A stretch of DNA of 17,566 bases, from contig DATLAJ010000101.1 of assembly GCA_035527515.1 (NCBI GenBank), positions 1 to 17,566 on the forward strand, in the 5' to 3' direction. Made by a program: the position numbers and the translations under genes. Positions 1 through 7,714 of this stretch are shown here, piece after piece. Under the pieces are notes generated by a model, which did no database searches, was not told where the DNA came from, and was given only the letters and a program-made list of their open reading frames with translations. The stretch's first letter is position 1, and the number at the start of each line of letters is the position of its first letter. The DNA comes from a bacterium (GTDB lineage: Bacteria > B130-G9).

Positions 1-886
1 CGTGTTTCTCATGTCGAAACGGGTCAATCGAGATGATGTCCACGTTTTTGCAGACCCAGTCCCCCTCGCCGATCTCTTCCCCCATGGCGTTCAATATCTC
101 AAAACACTGAGCAAGGAACGCTTTGTCCATGCCAACAAGGCCCGCGAAGCAGACTCTCGCATCCTGATCGGCGGATTTGATCGCGTTGGCCGCCTCAAAC
201 AGAAGGAGTGCATATTGCGGCGGGTTGGGGTGAGGCGACCAGAAGTTGACATCAGTGCGGTCGCAGCTGCCGAAGTCCGGCTCACACCAGACCTCCCAAT
301 ACTTGACCCTGTCGCCGTAGTGAAGCACCATCTCCTCGCAGTATCTTGCGAAAGCGTGCGAGAAGCTCTTGAATGTTGAGTCGTCTGTGGGCACATAGAG
401 CCTCGTGCAGGGCCCGAAATCCTGGTGGGACGGGTCCTCGACGCAGATGTTGTCGTCCCACTCCGGGTGCTTGCCGTAAAGCGAGTTCCCATAAGCCAAA
501 TTGAAAACGACCTGCATCCCGTGAGCGACCGCGTCGTCGATATTCGCCCCGATGACGTCATCGTGGAAGTGATACTGCCCCGGCATCAGCTCCACCCAGT
601 CCCAGGAGCCCTTGTTGCCCCAATGCGAGAGCTTTACCCACTTCAGACCCGCCCGATACGTGAAATCCCAAGCGATACGCACGTCGTTCTTGACGGCGTC
701 ACGCATCGACCACGGGGCAACATTTATGCCAAAGACCGAGGGCCCCTTGTTCTCGGAGAAAAGTATCGGAAACCGGCGATGTGGATACTCCTGCTGGCCA
801 AAGGCCGCCGATGACATTACGGCAGTGATCAAACAGCCAAGCACAAGGGCACGAAGGCCGCGACACCACTCAAACACGTTATCCAT
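1..886 (-). CDS. Secreted glycoside-hydrolase-like TIM-barrel protein, N-terminal part (runs off the window)
   Basis: This reading frame has no stop before the window edge; 295 codons are visible. The N-terminus has a signal peptide: a basic stretch (CRGLR), then a hydrophobic core, with likely cleavage after AFG at residue 30, so export is expected. The mature part resembles clan GH-A glycosidases (GH39/GH5-like): an early FGINVAPW strand, a GLKWVKLSHW strand, and YWEVWCEPD with Glu202 in the place of the acid/base catalyst that follows barrel strand 4. The usual Asn before that Glu is Cys201 here. The nucleophile would lie beyond the window. The ATG at 886 follows an AGGAG at 899-895 with 8-base spacing. 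It is divergent from the DUF6600 gene. The fold class is fairly clear; family and substrate are not. A non-catalytic or atypical barrel is possible because of the Asn-to-Cys change. Confidence 0.72.
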   Translation of the reverse strand, partial: MDNVFEWCRGLRALVLGCLITAVMSSAAFGQQEYPHRRFPILFSENKGPSVFGINVAPWSMRDAVKNDVRIAWDFTYRAGLKWVKLSHWGNKGSWDWVELMPGQYHFHDDVIGANIDDAVAHGMQVVFNLAYGNSLYGKHPEWDDNICVEDPSHQDFGPCTRLYVPTDDSTFKSFSHAFARYCEEMVLHYGDRVKYWEVWCEPDFGSCDRTDVNFWSPHPNPPQYALLLFEAANAIKSADQDARVCFAGLVGMDKAFLAQCFEILNAMGEEIGEGDWVCKNVDIISIDPFRHEKH

Positions 887-1023
887 GTATCCTGCTCCTA
901 GGTTTTTAGGTAATGAGGCGATCCTCCCTCCTGCAAATTGCCATGTCAAGGAACCCCATACTTTGCCCCAACTGGATACAATGAGGCTCTCTGTGCTGCC
1001 CTACCGAGAAGCCTTCGGGACAA

Positions 1024-1182
1024 CCTAGAACAGGCTGTCCCATAAGTCGGTTTCAACGGGGATGGCGCAGCGGGGTATGCCACATGTAGGGGCAGGCCTT
1101 GTGTCTGCCCGAATATATAGATGGGCGGAGACAAGCCCCGCCCCTACACAACCTCCGACCCGACTTACGGGACAGCCTAGAA
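1024..1182. repeat. Nested-palindrome MITE-like element with flanking CCTAGAA direct repeat
   Basis: The outer arms AGGCTGTCCCATAAGTCGG (1032-1050) and its reverse complement at 1160-1178 match at 18 of 19 positions. The inner arms at 1085-1110 and 1123-1148 are inverted copies of each other (22 of 26 identical, both starting TGTAGGGGC), with a 12-base AT-rich loop. CCTAGAA occurs directly repeated at 1024-1030 and 1176-1182, and may be a target duplication that overlaps the right arm by three bases. The element carries no coding capacity. The structure fits a non-autonomous inverted-repeat element or a strong RNA hairpin. Copy number elsewhere in the genome cannot be seen here. Confidence 0.7.
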
Positions 1183-1241
1183 AGGCCATCCTACACTGAC
1201 AGCCACACGGTCAATCTGTTTTTTGCGGGTCGCGACCTGCC

Positions 1242-1270
1242 TTGACTTGTTTACCTGTGTGAGGCATCAT
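1242..1270 (+). promoter_or_regulatory. Possible sigma70-type promoter for the DUF6600 gene
   Basis: TTGACT (1242-1247) and CATCAT (1265-1270) are separated by 17 bases, about 65 bases upstream of the ATG at 1336. The -35 matches consensus at 5 of 6 positions and the -10 at 4 of 6. This is a prediction only. Confidence 0.3.
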
Positions 1271-1335
1271 TTAATTGAAGCGATGTTCTTGGCAGCTTTG
1301 TTTTTTGAGACATGTATCCTACGGGGAGAAAGTCG

Positions 1336-2934
1336 ATGATAAGGTCAAAGATGATACCATTTGCTGTCCTGGCCGCCGTGATGGTGACAGTCCTTTCTGT
1401 GCCCTGTTTGGCGCAGCTCACGCAAGTCAGGATGACCGTCTCAAATGGGTCCATTCTCGACGGCAACGTCGTCTGTTTTCAAAGAGAGGACGCGGAGTTT
1501 CTGCTCGAGGCCGACGCAAGCTGTTATGCGTTTGTCTTCGTGGTCTCTCCAGAGGGCAAGGTCCAGCTCGCTTTCCCGAATCAGAGCCATCCGTTCAACA
1601 TGCTCGAGCCTCACAGTGCTCTGAGGGTGCCTGAGGAGGGATACCGTCAGCGGGCGCCATCAGAAACTGGCTGGGCGAGATTCGTGGCCGTCGCCTCGGA
1701 GGACCCGTCGTGGGCTTACAGCTTCAGTGAGTTTTACGCCCCGAAATTGTGGGACGCTGGGGCCTTTTCGGGCTGGAGTCTCGCCGGAAGCTCCAGCGTG
1801 CGCCTCACCAACGAGTTTACTGAAGCCTCTGCCGGTCGCCTGACCTCTCAGGCCTACTCAGCCAGAATGCGGTCGCAGCTTCGTGAGGAGATAGCCCAGA
1901 GGAGCGCCTCGAACTCATCCCAGGGGGCCGACCTTGTCCTCTCTCGAGCGCGAGCGGCCGTCCAGGGGTATAGATTTGCTTTCAGCGAGCAGCCGTTCTA
2001 CGTGGCAAGCAGCGCTTATGCGTCCTACGCCGGACCGACCAGTGATTACTACGATGACGAGACCCCATCCGGGCACTCTTGGCTTCTCTATGAGGATGAT
2101 CTCACCCCGTATGGGCACTGGGAGTTTGTGGTGGGTTTTGGCTACATCTGGCGGCCGTTCAGCGTGGGGGTCACATGGGCGCCCTACTACCGTGGCCGAT
2201 GGGTCTTCACGGACTATGGCTGGACTTGGGTCTCGTCCGAGCCCTGGGGGTGGATAACTTACCACTACGGGTATTGGGCTTACACCAACCGCTGGGGCTG
2301 GGTTTGGATACCTGGATACGTCTGGGCACCCGCCCATGTTACGTGGTACTGGTCGGCCGGGTACGTGGCATGGCACCCTGCTCCACCTCCACCGGAGATC
2401 AGCGTTTCATTCAACTTCTACGTCAAGGATTGCCCTGTAACGATCGTTCCCAGAGACCAGTTCGAGGCCGTGGGTCTGGCGAAGTTTGCCAGAGTAGAGC
2501 ATCTGAAGGTCAAAGGCGGCGCTCTGCTCGCGCTGGACGGGACAACAATGGCGAAGCTGTCTGCCCCCTCGGCCGAGCATCAGAGGAAACTAGCGCGGGG
2601 GCCAATCAAGAGGTTTGAGGTTGTCCCGACCACAGTGGGACCGGCGAAGGGCATCACACAGGGCTACTACCGTGTGGACAAGCAGCGTCTCTACGTGCCC
2701 AGGCCGGCGCTCACCCCTACTAGGCCACAGCGAGGCGACATCTTCGCCCCGAGGCCTTTCCCCAGGCATAAGGATAGGACTACGATCGTGCCAAAGCCAC
2801 GTAGGTCGAAGCCTGAGAAAGCTGAACCTAAAAAAGACAAACCGAAAAAGAAGAAACCGAAATCGAAGCCCAAGAAGGTGAATCCCCCGAAGGAGGAGCC
2901 CAAAAAACCCGAGCCCAAGCGGGCAAATGATTAA
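1336..2934 (+). CDS. Secreted DUF4384/DUF6600 protein with Lys/Pro-rich tail
   Basis: The start at 1336 (532 aa) is preferred over an in-frame ATG at 1312. It has a GGGGAG site at 1323-1328, 7 bases upstream, and begins directly with a signal peptide (MIRSKMIPF..., cleavage near CLA-Q). Residues about 30-130 resemble DUF4384, with pattern YAFVFVVSPEGKVQLAFPN. Residues 256-349 are a Trp/Tyr/Gly-rich DUF6600-type region with repeated GRW, GWTWV, PWGW, GYW and GWVW units ending in AWHPAPPPP. The last about 48 residues (from about 484) are almost entirely Lys, Pro and Glu in KPEK/EPKK-like repeats, a likely disordered polybasic tail. Both domains are known in envelope proteins of unknown function. 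The product is probably exported and surface- or wall-associated. The next gene lies 24 bases downstream, so cotranscription is likely. No enzymatic function is assigned. Confidence 0.85.
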   Translation: MIRSKMIPFAVLAAVMVTVLSVPCLAQLTQVRMTVSNGSILDGNVVCFQREDAEFLLEADASCYAFVFVVSPEGKVQLAFPNQSHPFNMLEPHSALRVPEEGYRQRAPSETGWARFVAVASEDPSWAYSFSEFYAPKLWDAGAFSGWSLAGSSSVRLTNEFTEASAGRLTSQAYSARMRSQLREEIAQRSASNSSQGADLVLSRARAAVQGYRFAFSEQPFYVASSAYASYAGPTSDYYDDETPSGHSWLLYEDDLTPYGHWEFVVGFGYIWRPFSVGVTWAPYYRGRWVFTDYGWTWVSSEPWGWITYHYGYWAYTNRWGWVWIPGYVWAPAHVTWYWSAGYVAWHPAPPPPEISVSFNFYVKDCPVTIVPRDQFEAVGLAKFARVEHLKVKGGALLALDGTTMAKLSAPSAEHQRKLARGPIKRFEVVPTTVGPAKGITQGYYRVDKQRLYVPRPALTPTRPQRGDIFAPRPFPRHKDRTTIVPKPRRSKPEKAEPKKDKPKKKKPKSKPKKVNPPKEEPKKPEPKRAND

Positions 2935-2958
2935 CGGACAGTCGGCGACCGGCCGGGG

Positions 2959-4509
2959 TTGAGATTGCGCCGCACATCGGTCATTGCCGCGCTTGCGCTC
3001 TGTATCTGCACCTGCGTTGGCTGCGGTTCAGACACGGGGCGCGATAGCAACGAGAATCAGCTCGTAATCGCGATCCAGTCGGATGCGACGTCGCTCGACC
3101 CGAGGCTCGCCACTGATGCTATCTCCAGCCGTGTTATTGATCTTCTTTTCAACGGGCTATTCTGCACCGATCAAAAGGGACATCTAGCGCCTGACCTCGC
3201 CGACCACTACGAGGTTAAGAACGGCACTCGCTACGAGATTGGGCTGCGCAAGGGCGTTCACTTCTCACACGGGGAGGAGCTGACCTCTGAGGACGTCAAG
3301 TTCACCTTGGAGTCCGTCCTTGACCCCGCGCTCGGGTCACGGAAACGCGCCTCGTTCAAGAACGTCGCGATGATCGAGGCCACAGGCCGCTATTCTGTCA
3401 CGATTTGGTTGAAGGAGCCTCAGGCGAGCTTTCTGGAGTGCTTGAAGATGGGCATCGTGCCGAAGCGATATGCTGACGAGACAGGGGTGCAATTCGGCTC
3501 GAAACCGGTTGGGACTGGCCCGTTTGAGCTCGCGAAATGGGAGAAGGGCGCGAGCATCAGGCTGATTCGGAACGAAAGGTATTTCCGAGGGCGGCCCGCT
3601 ATCGTGCGGATTCTCTGCAAGGTTGTGCCCGACACCTCGACGCGGCTGCTGGAACTCAGGAAGGGCTCTGTCGATTTCGTCCAGAATGACGTCCCGCCGG
3701 AGCTCATCCGGACGTTCGAGCACGACCCTCGGTTCAGGGTTTTAAGAGCTCCCAGCAGCACTTTCAAGTATCTCGGCATCAACTTGAAACACCCGATTCT
3801 CTCGATCCGTGAGGTGAGGGAGGCGATAGCGCGAGCCATCGACCGGCGTGCAATCATTGACCACCTCTTGCTCGGCCAGGCGACACCAGCGACCGGGCTT
3901 TTGTGTCCCAGCAACACGTTCTATGTGCCTGACCTTAAGAGCTATGCTTTCGACACCAAGCGAGCGAGCTCGATGCTCGACCGGGCTGGTTTCCCGCTCG
4001 AGTCCGCGACCGGGCGCCGCTTCGGTATAACGTTCAAGACCTCGAAGGACCAGCGTGCAAATCAGGTGGCGCAGATAGTGCAGCAGCAGCTGGCAGAGGT
4101 TGGCATCAGGGTAGAGATCAAGTCGTTCGAGTGGGCCACGTTTTACAGCGACGTTATCAGCGGCAATTTCGATGTCTATTCACTCACGTGGGTGGGTATC
4201 TCGGACCCGGACTTCTTCTACGACGCGTTCCATTCCAAGAGCGTGCCCCCGCACGGGGTCAACCGCGGACACTTCAAGAACGCCGAGATCGACAAGCTGA
4301 CCGAGCAGGGCCGAACGGAGCTCAGCTTTAAGAAAAGGTATGAAATATACAGCAATGTGCAGAAGATCATCGCTAACGAGCTGCCATATATCCCGTTGTG
4401 GTTTCCTGACAACGTAGCGATCATGACGAGCCGGCTCGAGGGCTTCGAGCTATACCCGTCCGGGGACTTCAAGTCCTTTGCCTCTGCGAGGCTCACCCCG
4501 GGCAGATGA
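2959..4509 (+). CDS. ABC transporter substrate-binding lipoprotein, family 5 (oligopeptide/dipeptide type)
   Basis: This 516-residue protein captures a solute, in this family usually oligopeptides or dipeptides and sometimes nickel or sugars, outside the membrane and delivers it to the permease. The N-terminus is a lipoprotein signal: RLRR, a hydrophobic stretch, then CVGCGSD with Cys22 as the probable lipidated residue. The family pattern begins at about residue 35 (VIAIQSDATSLDPRLATD) and continues with RKGVHFSHGEELTSEDVKF, typical of SBP_bac_5. The length is normal and the C-terminus (NELPYIPLWFPDN) is intact. The start is TTG with no good Shine-Dalgarno site and no in-frame ATG nearby; a second TTG two codons on is equally possible. 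The stop overlaps the permease start (ATGA). Substrate cannot be told from sequence. Confidence 0.92.
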   Translation: MRLRRTSVIAALALCICTCVGCGSDTGRDSNENQLVIAIQSDATSLDPRLATDAISSRVIDLLFNGLFCTDQKGHLAPDLADHYEVKNGTRYEIGLRKGVHFSHGEELTSEDVKFTLESVLDPALGSRKRASFKNVAMIEATGRYSVTIWLKEPQASFLECLKMGIVPKRYADETGVQFGSKPVGTGPFELAKWEKGASIRLIRNERYFRGRPAIVRILCKVVPDTSTRLLELRKGSVDFVQNDVPPELIRTFEHDPRFRVLRAPSSTFKYLGINLKHPILSIREVREAIARAIDRRAIIDHLLLGQATPATGLLCPSNTFYVPDLKSYAFDTKRASSMLDRAGFPLESATGRRFGITFKTSKDQRANQVAQIVQQQLAEVGIRVEIKSFEWATFYSDVISGNFDVYSLTWVGISDPDFFYDAFHSKSVPPHGVNRGHFKNAEIDKLTEQGRTELSFKKRYEIYSNVQKIIANELPYIPLWFPDNVAIMTSRLEGFELYPSGDFKSFASARLTPGR

Positions 4510-5426
4510 GGCACCAGGCGTTGGTGAACAGACTGGCCCTGTTTCCTGTTACAGTCTTCTGCGTATGCACGGTTGTCTTCTTTCTGATACACCTTGTCCC
4601 GGGTGATCCAGCGGCTCTAATGATCGGCGAATCCGCTGAGCCCGGCGACGTTGAGGCGCTCAGGCACGAGCTGGGCCTCGACAGGCCGCTTGGGACCCAG
4701 TACTGGAGCTACCTCGTGGGTCTTGCGCACCTGGACCTCGGCCAGTCTGTATGGACGAAGGAGCCGGTGCTGAACCGAATACTTGACCGCTATCTGGCCA
4801 CGCTCACGCTCGCTCTGGCAGCGATGCTGTTCGCCATCGTGTTCGCCATCCCGACCGGGGTCCTCGCAGCAATGAGACCCAACACCTGGCTCGACCGCAC
4901 CTCGATGCTGTTATCTGTTCTGGGCGTATCAGTCCCGAACTTCTTTCTGGGGCTGGTGTTGATAGTCGTCTTCTCGGTCAAGCTCAACCTGTTGCCGGTT
5001 TCAGGGCGCGGCGGTATTGAGCATCTCATTCTGCCGGCCGTTACGCTGGGGCTGGGCATGTCGGCGGTTCTAGCCCGGATGACCAGATCGCAGATGATTG
5101 AGGCGCTAGGCTCGGATTACGTTCGGACAGCTAGAGCCAAAGGTCTTCCCGAGTGGAAGGTCGTTCTAAAACATGCACTTCGCAACGCTCTCACGCCCGT
5201 GGTAACGGTCTTGGGCCTTCAGTTGGGAGCCCTTCTAACTGGCGCGATCATCACAGAGACCATCTTCTCCTGGGAGGGCATCGGCTCGCTCATGGTGCAC
5301 TCGATCGCCCTCCGGGATTACCCGCAGGTGCAGGGCTGCGTGCTCGTTATCGCCGTTACTTACGTCCTCGCGAATCTCCTCACCGACGTTGCATACACTT
5401 TCCTCGACCCCCGCATCCACCTATGA
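4506..5426 (+). CDS. ABC transporter permease, DppB/OppB type
   Basis: This 306-residue inner-membrane permease forms one half of the channel of a peptide-type ABC importer. It has the DppB/OppB N-terminus (hydrophobic segment then HLVPGDPAALMIG), the LGLDRPLGTQYWSYL loop, and the cytoplasmic EAA motif that docks to the ATPase (DYVRTARAKGLPEWKVVLKHALRNAL region, residues about 202-225). It also has the typical C-terminal FLDPRI. About six membrane segments are visible and the protein is full length. ATG overlaps the stop of the binding protein by four bases, so the two are translationally coupled. Normally DppC and the ATPases DppD/DppF follow. Here none do in the window, so function needs partners encoded elsewhere or the operon is broken. 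Confidence 0.93.
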   Translation: MRHQALVNRLALFPVTVFCVCTVVFFLIHLVPGDPAALMIGESAEPGDVEALRHELGLDRPLGTQYWSYLVGLAHLDLGQSVWTKEPVLNRILDRYLATLTLALAAMLFAIVFAIPTGVLAAMRPNTWLDRTSMLLSVLGVSVPNFFLGLVLIVVFSVKLNLLPVSGRGGIEHLILPAVTLGLGMSAVLARMTRSQMIEALGSDYVRTARAKGLPEWKVVLKHALRNALTPVVTVLGLQLGALLTGAIITETIFSWEGIGSLMVHSIALRDYPQVQGCVLVIAVTYVLANLLTDVAYTFLDPRIHL

Positions 5427-5506
5427 GGAGTGAAGGACGCCATGTCCCCGGCCTCGGGTTGTTTGCACGCCCCAGCACAACGTGTATATTGTCGGATGCC
5501 GTTTAG
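5423..5506 (+). pseudogene. Short ATGA-coupled frame, possible dppC remnant
   Basis: An ATG overlaps the permease stop codon (ATGA, 5423-5426), exactly where a second permease (dppC/oppC) would start. The frame runs only 27 residues (MRSEGRHVPGLGLFARPST...) before TAG at 5504-5506. It could be the first residues of a DppC cut off when the neighbouring restriction-modification segment arrived, or simply chance. No membrane segment remains, so it cannot work as a permease. Confidence 0.3.
5463..5490 (+). promoter_or_regulatory. Possible promoter of the restriction-modification/hicBA operon
   Basis: TATATT (5485-5490, 5 of 6 matches to a -10) lies 16 bases after TTGCAC (5463-5468, a weak -35), about 70 bases upstream of the start at 5561. 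It falls inside the short frame after the permease, consistent with the downstream cluster being an independent transcription unit. Confidence 0.4.
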
Positions 5507-5560
5507 GTTGTGCCAAGATCAACATGACCGCCTGCTGGGCATTTGATGCATAGGGATTAC

Positions 5561-7492
5561 ATGGCGCGAAAGAACAAGACATTTGGCGACGTTCTGGCCG
5601 AGTATCTCAAGCGGCTGAGGACGCTTTCAGGACGCTCCGACACGACGGATGAGCTGAGCTTGCGGCCTGTCTTTCAGAGATTCCTGGAGTCTGCCTCGAA
5701 AGCCCTTCAGACGGAGGCGAGGGCAACGTTCATCACCGAGCCGAGGCGCAAGGCGTTTGGGGTGCCAGATTTCAAGGTCATACGAGGCCATTCGCAGGTG
5801 GGCTACATCGAGACGAAGGCACTCGGTGCAGACCTTGACGCCGTGATGGGCACCGACCAGCTGGATCGTTACAAGCAGCTGCCAAATCTGATGCTCACGA
5901 ACTACCTCGAGTTCCGGCTCATTCGGGACGGCAGTCAGACGCAGCGCGTTACCCTCTGTTCCGTCTTCCAGCCTCAATCGGACGCTCCTGTTGACGAATT
6001 TGCCGCCGAGTCGCTTCGAGTTCTTTTGGCCACCTTCTTGGCCACGGTTCTGCCGGGCGTCGGAACGGCGGAGGACCTCGCGGAACAGATGGCCTGGCGG
6101 ACGCACCTGATGCGTGACGCGATACTGAAGTCCCGGAACCAGCAGGGCCGATTCAGCGACGAGCTTCGACGCCTGTTCGATGCGTTCAAGCTGGTCCTGG
6201 TTCACGACCTATCTGAAGAAGAGTTCGCGGATATGTACGCCCAGACCGTTGCTTATGGACTTTTCGCCGCAAGATACCAGTCAGTCCGGCCGGGACGTCT
6301 GGACACGCTCACGAATGGTTTCTCGCTTTCGAGCGCAGCGCATCTCGTGCCGAGAGCGAATCCGCTGCTGCGAAGTCTATTCAAGCAGCTTGCCGACGAG
6401 GACATGTTGGACCCCAGTTGGATGTGGCACACATCAGACATCGCCGACCTGCTCGGCGCCTCGGATATGCGTGCGATCGCCCAGGACATGGGCAAGAAAG
6501 CAGGGATAGAGGACCCGATAGTCCATTTCTATGAGACGTTCCTCAAGAAATATGATCCCAAGATCAGGGAGATGAGAGGCGTCTATTACACCCCGGAGCC
6601 GGTAGTCTCCTACATCGTGCGCTCCGTCGATTCTCTTCTTAAGGAGAAGTTCGGAAGGCCGGATGGCCTCGCCGATAAGTCGGTCATGATACTCGATCCG
6701 GCGGTTGGGACGGGCACATTCCTCACGGGCGTCATCAAGCATCTCCATAAGGTTATTGTGGAAAGAGGGCAGAAGGGCACTTGGGCGGATTTCGTGCGCA
6801 ACAATCTGCTGCCGCGGCTCTTTGGCTTCGAGATACTCATGGCCCCTTATGCCATCGCCCATCTGAAGGTCGGCATGTTGCTTGAGGAACTGGGCTATGA
6901 ATTCGTCGAGCACGAGCGCCTCCACATCTACCTGACGAACACACTGGAGCAGGCGGCTAAGGTGTCGAACCTACTGGCCGTCGGCTTCGCAAAGACTCTG
7001 GCGGACGAGGGAAAGGCTGCAAATGAGATAAAGGCCGAGAAGCCCATTATGGTCATCATCGGCAATCCGCCGTATTCGGGCCATTCGATGAACCCCAGCA
7101 AGGTGAAGGACCGGGAAACCGGAAAGTGGGGCAAAACGTGGATCGGCGAGCTGATCGAGGACTACAGGAAGGTTGACGGTAAGCCGCTCGGCGAGCGCAA
7201 TCCTAAGTGGCTTCAGGACGATTACGTGAAGTTTTTGCGCTTCGCACAGTGGCGCATTGAAAAGACCGGACACGGCATCGTCTCGATGATCACGAATCAC
7301 GGGTATCTGGACAATCCAACGTTCCGAGGCATGAGGCAGAGCCTGATGCAGGCGTTTGACGAGATATACCTCCTCGACCTTCATGGCAACGTCAAGAAGA
7401 AGGAGGTTGCTCCGGACAGCTCCAAGGATGAGAATGTGTTCGAGATTCAACAGGGCGTTGCTATCAGCATTATGGTTAAGCACACGCAATAG
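5561..7492 (+). CDS. Type IIG/ISP-like restriction-modification enzyme, nuclease + N6-adenine methyltransferase half
   Basis: This is the N-terminal half of a single-chain enzyme that both cuts and methylates DNA. Residues about 1-150 carry a PD-(D/E)xK nuclease: GVPD with Asp70, then Glu84-Thr-Lys86 in YIETKALG. A helical linker follows. The methyltransferase begins at VYYTP (341-345), has the AdoMet motif I DPAVGTGTF (from Asp379) and the amino-methyltransferase motif IV NPPY (502-505). No helicase domain is present. The frame stops with TAG right after the methyltransferase (QQGVAISIMVKHTQ). Intact relatives continue directly into a specificity domain, here encoded separately at 7935-9353 beyond hicBA. 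The ATG at 5561 has AGGGA at 5552-5556; an upstream in-frame TTG at 5543 is a weaker alternative. Without the specificity half it should not recognise a target. Confidence 0.88.
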   Translation: MARKNKTFGDVLAEYLKRLRTLSGRSDTTDELSLRPVFQRFLESASKALQTEARATFITEPRRKAFGVPDFKVIRGHSQVGYIETKALGADLDAVMGTDQLDRYKQLPNLMLTNYLEFRLIRDGSQTQRVTLCSVFQPQSDAPVDEFAAESLRVLLATFLATVLPGVGTAEDLAEQMAWRTHLMRDAILKSRNQQGRFSDELRRLFDAFKLVLVHDLSEEEFADMYAQTVAYGLFAARYQSVRPGRLDTLTNGFSLSSAAHLVPRANPLLRSLFKQLADEDMLDPSWMWHTSDIADLLGASDMRAIAQDMGKKAGIEDPIVHFYETFLKKYDPKIREMRGVYYTPEPVVSYIVRSVDSLLKEKFGRPDGLADKSVMILDPAVGTGTFLTGVIKHLHKVIVERGQKGTWADFVRNNLLPRLFGFEILMAPYAIAHLKVGMLLEELGYEFVEHERLHIYLTNTLEQAAKVSNLLAVGFAKTLADEGKAANEIKAEKPIMVIIGNPPYSGHSMNPSKVKDRETGKWGKTWIGELIEDYRKVDGKPLGERNPKWLQDDYVKFLRFAQWRIEKTGHGIVSMITNHGYLDNPTFRGMRQSLMQAFDEIYLLDLHGNVKKKEVAPDSSKDENVFEIQQGVAISIMVKHTQ

Positions 7493-7510
7493 ATTTGAGA
7501 GGAGACAGAA

Positions 7511-7714
7511 ATGAAATGGCGCGTAATCCTTGAAAGGGACGTTGAGACGGGTGACTGGGCAGTCTGGTGTCCGGAGCTTCCTGGCTGCGCATCCGCTGGT
7601 GAAACTGAAGACGAAGCACTTAAGAACATTCGCGAGGCAATAGAGCTATATCTGGAGCCTTCTCCACTTCAGTTGCCCGAAGGCTTGCTCTCCCGCGAAG
7701 TAGTCGTTGGATGA
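7511..7714 (+). CDS. hicB: HicB-family antitoxin
   Basis: This 67-residue protein has the HicB/UPF0150 fold signature: a first strand (MKWRVILERD), GDWAVWCPELPGCASAGET, then an amphipathic helix (EDEALKNIREAIELYLE). Such proteins bind and block the HicA RNase. It ends soon after the helix, so the C-terminal DNA-binding domain (RHH or HTH) of longer HicB proteins is absent; self-repression of the kind seen for full-length HicB is therefore not expected. A strong AGAGGAG lies 6 bases before the ATG, 18 bases after the methyltransferase stop. The stop overlaps the hicA start (ATGA). The antitoxin-first order, usual for this short type, keeps antitoxin translation ahead of toxin. Confidence 0.88.
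   Translation: MKWRVILERDVETGDWAVWCPELPGCASAGETEDEALKNIREAIELYLEPSPLQLPEGLLSREVVVG

Larger units (their letters stand above)
887..1335. other. Divergent intergenic region with MITE-like repeat
   Basis: No convincing gene lies here. The region separates the divergent hydrolase and DUF6600 genes, so it should hold both promoters. On the minus strand a perfect TTGACA (949-944) sits upstream of the hydrolase, but the best -10 at 17-base spacing (GAGGAT, 926-921) is poor. The centre is occupied by a nested palindromic repeat (1024-1182). A weak plus-strand promoter candidate lies at 1242-1270. Short open frames here overlap the repeat or have no codon or domain support. Confidence 0.6.

Noticed and set aside
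91-561. 156-residue minus-strand open frame inside the hydrolase gene
   Set aside because: It is rich in Ser, Thr and Arg and overlaps the frame that carries the signal peptide and the YWEVWCEPD motif; it is a shadow frame.
946-1134. 62-residue minus-strand frame
   Set aside because: It lies mostly within the palindromic repeat and has no domain or ribosome-site support.
5543-5560. TTG start for the restriction-modification half
   Set aside because: The ATG at 5561 has an AGGGA just upstream and gives a normal N-terminus; the TTG adds six residues of no evident value.
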